A stretch of 29,987 nucleotides of DNA from Bacillota bacterium (GCA_023435435.1 JAEYRW010000092.1:1-29987); one strand, 5' to 3'; positions 7,630 through 14,516 are shown, numbered from the stretch's first letter. Program-made: numbers and translations. The notes: generated from the letters alone by a model not told the origin.

Positions 7630-8340
7630 ATGAATCATTCAGGCATTGACTGGACAGACACAAAGACGAATATGGAACTGGAAGAAACTCTCTATTTCTA
7701 TACAAGAAACGATTATCTGATCATTAATAACCTGCTCAACGGTAATATGGATTTTATGTGGGAAGTCGCCGATATTGTGATTAAAGATAATATTGGCGTG
7801 CTTAGAGAGCATTATAACGGTGAGCGACCGCCGCTCGACGACAAAACCGTTGCGTGGCTCAAAAGCCGGATATGGGAAAAGCTTGACAATAAAGCGAAAG
7901 CGGAAATTCTTGAAATCGCGAAACATGATATTATGAATATCCTTAACGCGATGAAACCGACCAAAGATGAAATCACACTCTATAGAATCATAATAATCGA
8001 CGATGACGGTTCTCGACGGCCGTACACAAAATCCCTGCGTCACAACATTGGCGATATCGTCGAGTTTAAGCATATTTTATCAACGTGCATTCATCCGGGT
8101 TATGAAGAAACCACGGGACAGGAAGAAAAAACGGGTTATGCGTTTTACAGATATGAGATACGCATTCCTAAAAACGGATTTGTGCTAGACCTCAACCCGC
8201 TTTGTCAGGAAAACGAGGTCCTTCTGCCGCCCATGAGGTGTAGAATAACAAACATCCGTCGCGACGGCGGCAATGAAAAGTGCAGGGAAATCGTTGAATT
8301 GGCGTATATGGAAAAATTACCCGTAGATATTTTTGGGTAG
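7630..8340 (+). CDS. Putative mono-ADP-ribosyltransferase (R-S-E class), in an AT-richer island
   Basis: The 236-residue product fits the R-S-E class of NAD-dependent ADP-ribosyltransferases. The order of marks is right: an N-terminal helical part with NDYLIINNLL (28-37); LYRI with Arg119 at the start of the NAD-binding fold; GDIVEFKHILSTC with Ser151-Thr152 in place of the STS motif; and ENEVLLPP at 194-201, matching the E-x-E-V-L-I/L-P-P turn with Glu194 and catalytic Glu196. E-x-E rather than Q-x-E suggests an arginine target in known family members. There is no signal peptide or membrane span, so it should act in the cytoplasm or be exported by an unrecognised route. GGAGG precedes the ATG by five bases. 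Codons are visibly AT-richer than all neighbours, which suggests acquisition. It could be a phage-type modifier, a toxin or a diverged fold relative. Confidence 0.6.
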   Translation: MNHSGIDWTDTKTNMELEETLYFYTRNDYLIINNLLNGNMDFMWEVADIVIKDNIGVLREHYNGERPPLDDKTVAWLKSRIWEKLDNKAKAEILEIAKHDIMNILNAMKPTKDEITLYRIIIIDDDGSRRPYTKSLRHNIGDIVEFKHILSTCIHPGYEETTGQEEKTGYAFYRYEIRIPKNGFVLDLNPLCQENEVLLPPMRCRITNIRRDGGNEKCREIVELAYMEKLPVDIFG

Positions 8341-8475
8341 CGGCTGCGCAGCATCAGCATTTACTTCATTCGCAACAGAAACCGATTGCGAAGCAACTTC
8401 ACTGGCGGCCTCCTGCTCGCCGGAAAGAATTCCGCCGACGCAAAAGGCCGCAAAACCCGTCAGAACGCAATCCAC
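8317..8475 (-). CDS. Possible 52-residue small protein after mntP
   Basis: Low-confidence ORF. A GTG at 8473-8475 is preceded by AAGGA with a five-base spacer, inside the last codons of mntP. The product begins with a short hydrophobic stretch (about residues 3-17, LTGFAAFCVGGIL) followed by a hydrophilic Ala/Glu/Ser/Val-rich tail and ends YG. It overlaps the mntP stop by 16 bases and runs antiparallel into the last 24 bases of the ADP-ribosyltransferase-like gene. It could be a small membrane or secreted peptide translated by coupling to mntP, or a chance open frame across the junction. Confidence 0.27.
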   Translation of the reverse strand: MDCVLTGFAAFCVGGILSGEQEAASEVASQSVSVANEVNADAAQPLPKNIYG

Positions 8476-9029
8476 CCAATTCCTTCGAGCAAAATTTTCA
8501 GCCCCACCAAAATGAGCATCACACCGCCCACGATCTGCGCCTTGGCGCGGAAACGCGTGCCGAACAGGTTTCCGATGGTCACGCCCGCAAAGGAGATCAC
8601 AAACGTCGTCAGCCCGATGATGAGCACGGAGGAAGTGATGCGCACCGACGGGTCGAGCCCGAAGGTCACGCCCACCGCCAGCGCGTCAATGGACGTCGCG
8701 ACGGCCAGAACGGTCAGCGTCTTCGTGCTCAGGTCAAGCACATCGCACGAATCGCCCTCCTTGATGGCGTCGTAGATCATCTTGCCGCCGATGAAGGCGA
8801 GCAGCCCGAAGGCAATGAAGTGGTCGATGGAATCGACATAGCCCGCAAAGAACCGCCCGAGCCCCCAGCCGATGGCGGGCATGATCGCCTGAAAACCGCC
8901 GAAGAAGAGCGCGATGCGCACAGCCTGTTTGTAGTCGATTTTCCGCATTTTGAGACCCGCGCAGACGGCCACCGCGAACGCGTCCATGGAGAGCGAGATG
9001 CCGATAATCAGAATTTCAAGAAAGCTCAT
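8460..9029 (-). CDS. mntP: Manganese efflux pump MntP (YebN family)
   Basis: A 189-residue, six-helix membrane protein built as two homologous halves. The two signature repeats are SMDAFAVAVCAG (residues 14-25, with Asp16) and SIDALAVGVTFG (113-124, with Asp115); these acidic residues in paired helices are characteristic of MntP, which exports Mn2+ to prevent toxicity. The start is placed at the ATG at 9027-9029, preceded by AAGGGTGA; a longer reading frame begins inside the neighbouring gene and has no good site. It begins 14 bases after the stop of the ribosomal protection gene, so it is in the pssA operon. No manganese riboswitch of the yybP-ykoY type can be placed in that short gap. Confidence 0.95.
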   Translation of the reverse strand: MSFLEILIIGISLSMDAFAVAVCAGLKMRKIDYKQAVRIALFFGGFQAIMPAIGWGLGRFFAGYVDSIDHFIAFGLLAFIGGKMIYDAIKEGDSCDVLDLSTKTLTVLAVATSIDALAVGVTFGLDPSVRITSSVLIIGLTTFVISFAGVTIGNLFGTRFRAKAQIVGGVMLILVGLKILLEGIGWIAF

Positions 9030-9043
9030 TTCATCACCCTTAC

Positions 9044-10975
9044 TCAGTAGATTGCGGGGGAACAGTGCGCATAGTCCGGCACGTCCCGCCAGCCGACGTT
9101 GAAGCCCGCGCCCTTCGCGCAAAAGATGGAGTCCGGCGTGTCGGCGCGCACGGGATCGTAGCCCGCCGCCTCGACAAGCAACCCTTCGTCCGCCGCCCGC
9201 TCATAGTGATCCAGACGATAGGAGAGGGTGCCCCGCCCGTGGGCAAGAGCGGTCAATTGCGCCCCGTAGCCCGCGATTTCCCGGAACGCGGCTTCGCCCT
9301 CGACGGTCATCACGTCGCCCGCATAGACGGGGATTGCGCAACGGGCGCGCATGCGCAGAAGGTCGCCTGTGATTTTGCCGTACAGATCGGCGGGCGCGCG
9401 CACGGAGAACGCGCACCACGGCTCGAGGATGGCGCTTTCGGCGTTCATGAGCGCACAGCGGATGGCGCGGTAGGTGGCCTCCCGGAAATCGCCGCCCTCG
9501 GTATGCTTGAGGTGCGCCCGCCCGATGAGCAGCTGCACCTCGACGTCCGTGAGGGGCGCGCCGATGAGCACGCCCCGGTGGCGCGTTTCAAACACGTGGG
9601 TTTCCACGAGCCTTTGCCACTGAAGCCCAAGGTCGTCCACATGGCAGAGCGACTTAAAGCGGATGCCGCTGCCCCGCGGCCCGGGCACCAGCCGCACGTG
9701 TACCTCAGCGTAATGCCTCAGCGGCTCGAAGTGGCCGATGCCCACCGCAGGCGCCAGGATGGTCTCCATGTAAAGAACGCGCCGCTCGCCGAACGCAATC
9801 TCCATGCCGAACCGGTCGCGCATGAGCGTCGCGAGCACTTCGAGCTGCACCTCGCCCATGACGCTGATGCCGATGCCGGTGGCGTCGCGCTCCACCGAGA
9901 GCGCGGGTTCCTCGTCCTCGATCTCCCTGAGGGCGCGCAGCACGTCGTCGATGCGGCGTTCCGGCGGAAACGACACGGAAGCGCGCAGCATGGGTTCTGC
10001 GGCAAACGCCGACGCCGCGAAGGAGCGGTCGCCGATGATCTCGCCGGGCTTTACGTCCGGGATACCCACCGCCGCGCACAAATCGCCCGCGGACGCCTCC
10101 TGCACGGGTCTGAAGCGCGCGCCGTGGTAGCGCCTCAGCTCGGTAAGCTTCCAGCCGTCCACGTCGTCCCGCACGCGGACGGTGCCCGCGAGCACCTTGA
10201 AAAAGCATACGCGCGCGCCCTGGGGATCGTGCCTGACCTTGTAGACCCGGGCGGAAAAGGGCGCGGTGGCTTGGGATTCGTAGTCCGTGTCCGTAAGACG
10301 GAAGAGCGCCGCAAGGAATTCGCCAATTCCCTCCCCCGTGAGCGCCGCGCCGTAGAACACCGGAAAGAGCGCGCGGGCGCGCACCTGGCGGCCCAGTGCC
10401 CGCGCGAGGTCCGCCGGATCAACGCGCCCCGCGAGGTACGCCTCCAGAAGCGCCTCGTCCCGTTCCGCCGCCGCTTCCACGAGGGCGGGGGACGTCTTCT
10501 CCGGAAACCCCGTCAGCACGACCGCATCCCGGGAAAGCCGCGTCCGGATTTCGGAAAGCGCCGCCTCCCTGTCCGCGCCCGCGCGGTCGACCTTGTTGAC
10601 AAACAGAAACACGGGCACGCCGCGCTTTTCCAGAAGATGCCACACGGTTTCGGTGTGGCTCTGGACGCCCTCGACACAGCTCACCACGAGAATGGCGTAG
10701 TCCATCGCCGACACGGCGCGCTCCATCTCCGGGGAAAAATCCACGTGTCCGGGCGTATCGAGCCAGAAATAAGTATCCCCGTCCCGCTCGAACACGGCCT
10801 GATCCGAAAACACGGTGATGCCCCGGGCGCGCTCAATGGGGTGCGCGTCGAGGAACGCGTCCTTGTGGTCCACGCGGCCAAGCGCGCGAAGCACGCCCGC
10901 GCGGTAAAGCGCCTGCTCGGAAAAGGTCGTCTTGCCCGCGTCCACGTGGGCGAGGATGCCGATGGTCTTTTTCAT
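9044..10975 (-). CDS. TetM-type ribosomal protection / EF-G-like translational GTPase
   Basis: A 643-residue translational GTPase of the Tet(M)/Tet(O)/Tet(W) ribosomal protection group. The G domain shows G1 AHVDAGKT (9-16), G2 RGIT (51-54), G3 DTPGH (73-77) and G4 NKVD (127-130). The central EF-G-like domains include 'ISVMGEVQLEVLATLM' and the domain IV-like stretch. The C-terminus has the group's DSIFCAKGAGFNVGW, corresponding to the end region of TetM proteins. Length matches that family (about 640). Such proteins displace tetracycline from the 30S A site, but many Clostridia carry chromosomal relatives whose resistance role is untested. The ATG has no Shine-Dalgarno site of its own: a hairpin and a tiny ORF precede it. 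It lies between pssA and mntP in one operon, with composition like its neighbours, arguing against recent transfer. Confidence 0.85.
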   Translation of the reverse strand: MKKTIGILAHVDAGKTTFSEQALYRAGVLRALGRVDHKDAFLDAHPIERARGITVFSDQAVFERDGDTYFWLDTPGHVDFSPEMERAVSAMDYAILVVSCVEGVQSHTETVWHLLEKRGVPVFLFVNKVDRAGADREAALSEIRTRLSRDAVVLTGFPEKTSPALVEAAAERDEALLEAYLAGRVDPADLARALGRQVRARALFPVFYGAALTGEGIGEFLAALFRLTDTDYESQATAPFSARVYKVRHDPQGARVCFFKVLAGTVRVRDDVDGWKLTELRRYHGARFRPVQEASAGDLCAAVGIPDVKPGEIIGDRSFAASAFAAEPMLRASVSFPPERRIDDVLRALREIEDEEPALSVERDATGIGISVMGEVQLEVLATLMRDRFGMEIAFGERRVLYMETILAPAVGIGHFEPLRHYAEVHVRLVPGPRGSGIRFKSLCHVDDLGLQWQRLVETHVFETRHRGVLIGAPLTDVEVQLLIGRAHLKHTEGGDFREATYRAIRCALMNAESAILEPWCAFSVRAPADLYGKITGDLLRMRARCAIPVYAGDVMTVEGEAAFREIAGYGAQLTALAHGRGTLSYRLDHYERAADEGLLVEAAGYDPVRADTPDSIFCAKGAGFNVGWRDVPDYAHCSPAIY

Positions 10976-11015
10976 AAGATCATAAAGGAGGCCGACGCGG
11001 CGTCGGCCTTCTCCT
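10972..11015 (-). promoter_or_regulatory. Hairpin leader and tiny ORF before the ribosomal protection gene
   Basis: On the minus strand, an AGGAGAAGG motif right after the pssA stop lies in the left arm of a strong hairpin, GGCCGACGC/GCGTCGGCC (plus-strand 10990-10998 and 11000-11008), extended by AGGAG pairing with CTCCT. The right arm is followed by a three-codon ORF, ATG ATC TTA TGA (10972-10983), whose stop overlaps the ATG of the GTPase gene. This could be a translational attenuator, or simply a weak pssA terminator. Confidence 0.4.
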
Positions 11016-11646
11016 AAGTATTCCCAACCCTCCCGCCCCAGGCAATCATGACGGCGAAAACCGCCGCGCCCACAAGGCCGCAGAGGATCATGCCGCGGGT
11101 GTGCAGCTTCGGAATCCGAAACGGCGAAATGAACAACACGCCGATCACCAGAAGCGGCGCTGCGTAGAAGCGCGCGAAGGAGACGGACGCGAGGGCGTCC
11201 GCCGCTGCAAACGCGGGGACGAGAAGCGCCGCGGAGGTCACGGGAAGCCCGTCGTAGGTCTTCCTGCGGCCGGGATCACTCCTCACGCGGTTGATCTCCT
11301 GCACGTTAAAATAACCCAGGCGGATGACCGCCGCGAGCACGAAAAAAGCGGAGGCGGCGACAGCATACCAAAGGACGCCGTCCACCGCGAGGCAGATGGC
11401 CGCCGGAAGCGCGCCGAAACATACCAGATCGCAAAGGGAGTCGATCTGGATGCCAAAGGATTTTTCGTCCTCACAGCGGACGCACCTGCGCGCGATGGGG
11501 CCGTCGATCATGTCGCACAGGCCGCAGACCATGAGGCACAGAAGCGCCGCCTGAATCCGTCCATTCATCGCCATGGAAATCCCCGCAACGGCGGTCGCGA
11601 GGCCGATGTACGTGGCGATGACGGATCTGTTGTAATATCCGATCAA
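11014..11646 (-). CDS. pssA: CDP-diacylglycerol--serine O-phosphatidyltransferase (CDP-alcohol phosphatidyltransferase family)
   Basis: A 210-residue integral membrane enzyme with the CDP-alcohol phosphotransferase motif: Asp45, Asp48-Gly49, Ala52-Arg53, Gly65, Asp69 and Asp73 (DMIDGPIARR ... FGIQIDSLCD). The aspartates bind metal and the CDP group. The FGIQIDSLCDLVCFG form, with a few extra residues between AR and the glycine, is what I know from clostridial PssA, which makes phosphatidylserine from CDP-diacylglycerol and serine. About five to six hydrophobic spans follow. The start is a TTG at 11644-11646, preceded by AAAGGAG with an eight-base spacer. It is the first gene behind a strong promoter and is followed by the GTPase and mntP genes. 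Phosphatidylglycerophosphate synthase is the main alternative but fits the motif less well. No psd gene is nearby. Confidence 0.88.
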   Translation of the reverse strand: MIGYYNRSVIATYIGLATAVAGISMAMNGRIQAALLCLMVCGLCDMIDGPIARRCVRCEDEKSFGIQIDSLCDLVCFGALPAAICLAVDGVLWYAVAASAFFVLAAVIRLGYFNVQEINRVRSDPGRRKTYDGLPVTSAALLVPAFAAADALASVSFARFYAAPLLVIGVLFISPFRIPKLHTRGMILCGLVGAAVFAVMIAWGGRVGNT

Positions 11647-11686
11647 TGGAGTATCTCCTTTGCATCCATGTCACAGCATTATTACT

Positions 11687-11715
11687 ATGATATATGCATC
11701 CGGGCAATCTGTCAA
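11687..11715 (-). promoter_or_regulatory. Promoter of the pssA operon
   Basis: On the minus strand a perfect TTGACA -35 box (11710-11715) is followed after 17 bases by a TATCAT -10 box (11687-11692). It lies 41 bases before the pssA TTG codon and probably drives pssA, the GTPase gene and mntP. Confidence 0.82.
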
Positions 11716-11780
11716 GCGCAGAATGTCCGCACAGCAGGGCTGACGCGCGACCCCCGCATTCATGCGTCTGCCCCGGTCCG

Positions 11781-11814
11781 CAAAGGCGGCGGGAACGCCC
11801 GCGTGTCCCGCCGC
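11781..11814 (-). terminator. Possible terminator after the alpha/beta hydrolase
   Basis: Perfect nine-base arms GCGGCGGGA (11786-11794) and TCCCGCCGC (11806-11814) with an 11-base loop lie about 25 bases after the hydrolase stop. On the minus strand the stem is followed by CTTTG only, so the T-tract is short. Confidence 0.45.
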
Positions 11815-11838
11815 ACGCCGGTCCATCCGGCCACGCCG

Positions 11839-12597
11839 TCAGCGCTCCTCCCGCGCGAGAAAGCGCAACACCTGCTCTGCCAGCAGATTCACGCCGTCCG
11901 CGCCGTCAAGAAAGTCGTATTCGCAGTGGGTATATCCCTTCATCTCGCGCACGTCCAGCAGACTTTCGTCGTAGCCCGCGTGCCGGAGCGTCGCCGCCAG
12001 AAGCAGGTTCTGCTCGGGGCGGCAGGGCATGTCGCCGTCCGCGTACAGAATCAGAATGGGCCTGCCCGGGCGCGCGTCCGCCACGTGATAGAGGATGGCC
12101 GCCTCGTCCACCACGCAGCGCTTTTGATCCTCGCCGCGCTCCCGGAGTACGTTGAAGTGCGTCGTCGGCTGTCCCGCGTCCAGCACGAAGCCCGAAAACT
12201 GCTCCGGCGCGCATCCGACGGCGGACAGGTACCGCCTGTCGAAAGTGAGCATGCCCGCGAGATACGCCCCGGCGGACGAGCCGCCCAGATAGACGCGCGT
12301 CCCAAATCCGAACGCGTCCGCGTTGGCAAACACCCATCGGGCCGCAAGCGCCGCGTCCTCAATGTAATCGGGATAGCGCGCCGCGGGGTAGAGCCGGTAA
12401 TCGGCCGACACCGCGGCGTAACCGGCCTTCGTCAGATCCTCGGCGAACCTGACGACGTCGGGCCCGTCCTTCGCCCCGCCCTCCAGGCCGCCGCCGTGAA
12501 AGTGCAGAAGCGCCGCCTTCGGCGCGCCGTCTGGCAGATAAACGTCGAGCGTCCGCAGAGCGCCCGTCCCATAGGAAAGATCGCGGTAAATTCGCAA
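11839..12597 (-). CDS. Alpha/beta hydrolase (esterase/lipase, hormone-sensitive lipase-like)
   Basis: An alpha/beta-hydrolase of about 252 residues. The oxyanion-hole motif HGGG is at 34-37. The nucleophile elbow GGSSAG is at 105-110 (Ser108). An aspartate in YADGD (about 187-189) and His224 in GYTHCEYD complete a plausible triad. The ADYRLYP stretch is typical of the carboxylesterase/HSL branch. The longer open frame starts inside the terminator hairpin of the upstream binding-protein gene, so the start is set at TTG 12595-12597, with GGGGTG six bases before it. There is no signal peptide. It is transcribed in the same direction as the binding-protein gene. A small-ester substrate is likely but cannot be specified. 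Confidence 0.82.
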   Translation of the reverse strand: MRIYRDLSYGTGALRTLDVYLPDGAPKAALLHFHGGGLEGGAKDGPDVVRFAEDLTKAGYAAVSADYRLYPAARYPDYIEDAALAARWVFANADAFGFGTRVYLGGSSAGAYLAGMLTFDRRYLSAVGCAPEQFSGFVLDAGQPTTHFNVLRERGEDQKRCVVDEAAILYHVADARPGRPILILYADGDMPCRPEQNLLLAATLRHAGYDESLLDVREMKGYTHCEYDFLDGADGVNLLAEQVLRFLAREER

Positions 12598-12635
12598 CAC
12601 AAGCACCCCAATCAAAAAAATTGGTTCCCCGCCGC

Positions 12636-12671
12636 CAAAGAAGGCCCCGCGTCCCTTGCGAAACGCGGGGC
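12636..12671 (-). terminator. Terminator after the peptide-binding protein gene
   Basis: Perfect nine-base arms GCCCCGCGT (12644-12652) and ACGCGGGGC (12663-12671) lie just after the stop at 12688, followed on the minus strand by CTTCTTTGG. A run of seven T lies about 20 bases further on, in the loop of a CCAAT/ATTGG stem. Confidence 0.62.
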
Positions 12672-12687
12672 TGTGTTTCATGACTGT

Positions 12688-14286
12688 TTACTCGAAGTAC
12701 GCGTACTCGAAGTAGATGTGGCCGATCTTATTCTTGACGACGCCCTTGAGGTCCGACTTCACGAGGTAGTCGTCCGTCATGGTGTACATGGGCATGCCGG
12801 GCATCTGCTCGCAAAGATAGGTTTCGGCGGCGATGAGGGCCTGCTCGCGCTCCGCGGGATCAAGGATGAGGCTGGCGGCCGCGACCATGTCGTCGTATAC
12901 GCTGTCATCCCAGCCGTTCTCGGAACAGTTGGAGCCGGTGACCCAGATCTTGAGGTTGGCAGACGGATCGAGGTAGTCGCAGGTATAGCCGTTGCGGCCC
13001 ACCGAGAAGTTGCCGTTGGCCAGCTCGTCCCAGTAGGTGGAGGACTCGTAGGTGGTGATGGTGTACTCGACGCCCAGGTTCGTCTTCCACATTTCGCCCA
13101 GAATCTGCGCCATCAGCTTCTGCTGATCGCTGTTCTGGCACACGATGTTGACCACCGGGAAGCCCGCGCCGCCTTCGTAGCCCGCCTCGGCCATCAGGGC
13201 CTGGGCCGCCGCCACGTCCTCGGTGAACAGGTCGCCCGCGACGCTCCGATAGGAGCCGTCGGTGGTGAGGGAGGGTTGGGAATCCGGCACAAAGCCGTAA
13301 ACGGGGTTCTCGCTGGTGAGGCCCACCGCCGTCAGCACCGCCTTGCGGTCAATGGACTCGGAGAATGCCTGACGCACGCGCGGATCGGAGAATTCCGGCA
13401 GCTGGCAGTTGAAGTCCCAGTACTGGATGCCGATGCGCTCGCTGGTGACATACTGGTCGGTTTCGCCGTACTCGTTCTTGGCGTTGATGTCGATGTCGTC
13501 GGCAACGTTGAGCTCGTCGTTGTCGTACGCCACCAGAACCGCCGTCGGATCGGCGATGATGTAGTAGATGACCTGATCGATCTGGACATTGGCCGCGTCA
13601 TAGTAGTTGGGGTTCTTGGTCATGACCAGCTTGTCCAGGGAGGAATACTCGGTGAGCATGAACGCGCCGTTGGACACGTAGGTGTCGACGGACTTGGTCC
13701 ACGCGTCGCCCTCGGCCTCGACGACATCCTTCTTCACCGGGAAGAAGACGGTGGTGGCGGTGAGGGTCACAAACCAGGGGGCATAGTAGGAAGTCTCAAC
13801 CACCAGCGTCAGATCGTCCGTGGCCTTTACGCCCACGTCGTCGGCTGCCATGGTGCCCTCGTTATACTCCTTGCCGTTCTTAAGCACCCACAGGTCGGAC
13901 GCGGAGCCGGAACCAACCTCGGGGTTGAGAACGCGCTTCCAGGAATATTCGAAATCCTGCGCGGTGATGGCGCTGCCGTCGGACCACTTGAGGCCCTCGC
14001 GCAGATGGAAGGTGAAGGTCATGCCGTCCTCGGAGACATCGCAGCTCTCCGCGCAGCCGGGAATATAGGTTTCGCCGTCCGGGCCCAGCTTATAAAGGCC
14101 GGCGAACAGATTTTGCAGAACGATGGAGGAACGGGAATAGGTGTTGAGGGTCGGGTCCATCTGCTGCGGGTCGTCGCTGATCTCGTACTTGACGACATTT
14201 TCGCCCTCCGCGACGGCACCGAATTGCAGGATGCCGGCGGTGAGAACGAGCGCAAGGGTCAGCAGGAGCGCAAACGTCCTTTTCAT
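12688..14286 (-). CDS. Peptide ABC transporter substrate-binding protein (SBP family 5, OppA/DppA-like)
   Basis: A 532-residue extracytoplasmic solute-binding protein of cluster C (SBP_bac_5), which captures oligo- or dipeptides for the ABC permease encoded divergently. Family marks include DPQQMDPTLNTYSRSSIVLQ near the mature N-terminus, the TFHLREGLKWSDGSAITAQDFEYSWKRVLNP segment (signature region of the family) and the DPRVRQAFSESIDRKAV region. The N-terminus is a type I signal peptide with a predicted cut after Ala26 (AVA|EGE). There is no lipobox cysteine, which is unusual for a Gram-positive binding protein. The start is the ATG at 14284-14286 behind GGGAGGT. It has its own strong promoter and a terminator. 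It is on the strand opposite to its permease genes. Confidence 0.93.
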   Translation of the reverse strand: MKRTFALLLTLALVLTAGILQFGAVAEGENVVKYEISDDPQQMDPTLNTYSRSSIVLQNLFAGLYKLGPDGETYIPGCAESCDVSEDGMTFTFHLREGLKWSDGSAITAQDFEYSWKRVLNPEVGSGSASDLWVLKNGKEYNEGTMAADDVGVKATDDLTLVVETSYYAPWFVTLTATTVFFPVKKDVVEAEGDAWTKSVDTYVSNGAFMLTEYSSLDKLVMTKNPNYYDAANVQIDQVIYYIIADPTAVLVAYDNDELNVADDIDINAKNEYGETDQYVTSERIGIQYWDFNCQLPEFSDPRVRQAFSESIDRKAVLTAVGLTSENPVYGFVPDSQPSLTTDGSYRSVAGDLFTEDVAAAQALMAEAGYEGGAGFPVVNIVCQNSDQQKLMAQILGEMWKTNLGVEYTITTYESSTYWDELANGNFSVGRNGYTCDYLDPSANLKIWVTGSNCSENGWDDSVYDDMVAAASLILDPAEREQALIAAETYLCEQMPGMPMYTMTDDYLVKSDLKGVVKNKIGHIYFEYAYFE

Positions 14287-14322
14287 AGTTATACCTCCCA
14301 AGTGTCTTAATACCTTGCCAAA

Positions 14323-14351
14323 ATCTTATCAGACACTGCATGTCATGTCAA
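14323..14351 (-). promoter_or_regulatory. Promoter of the peptide-binding protein gene
   Basis: On the minus strand a perfect TTGACA -35 box (14346-14351) and a TAAGAT -10 box (14323-14328) are 17 bases apart, about 37 bases before the start codon. Confidence 0.82.
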
Positions 14352-14402
14352 GTCGGATTGCAAATGAACGAGATGTTTAACATTTTGTGCGCCAAAATGA
14401 AT

Positions 14403-14447
14403 TTTTTACAGTCGTGTCCATGTAAAAATGGCGGGATGCCTTTACAT
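14403..14447. promoter_or_regulatory. Repeated TTTACA/TGTAAA half-sites, possible operator
   Basis: Three related half-sites lie between the divergent transporter promoters. TTTTTACA (14403-14410) and TGTAAAAA (14421-14428) form an inverted repeat with a 10-base spacer. A second TTTACAT (14441-14447) pairs with ATGTAAA (14420-14426) and also is the -35 box of the permease promoter. A repressor bound here could control both directions. This is inferred from symmetry only. Confidence 0.4.
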
Positions 14448-14470
14448 TCCTCGCCCGTTTGCGGTACAAT
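14441..14470 (+). promoter_or_regulatory. Promoter of the transporter permease/ATPase operon
   Basis: TTTACA (14441-14446) and TACAAT (14465-14470) are separated by 18 bases, about 40 bases before the first permease start codon. The -35 box coincides with one of the TTTACA half-sites. Confidence 0.72.
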
Positions 14471-14516
14471 GTGATACATAAACATGCAGGCCGGTTCCGG
14501 CCCACCGGGAGGTTCC

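Noticed and set aside
8369..8392. TTCGCAA/TTGCGAA inverted repeat as an insertion-element end or attachment site
   Set aside because: Only one copy, no matching repeat on the other flank of the AT-richer gene, and no integrase or transposase nearby.
9030..9043. Manganese riboswitch before mntP
   Set aside because: Only 14 bases separate the genes, too short for a yybP-ykoY element, and none is visible in the pssA leader.
9065..14310. Very long plus-strand open frames (650 and 1069 codons) opposite the GTPase gene and opposite the pssA-hydrolase-binding-protein stretch
   Set aside because: They are antisense shadows: Arg/His/Ala-rich products with no recognisable domain, spanning several well supported minus-strand genes and intergenic signals.
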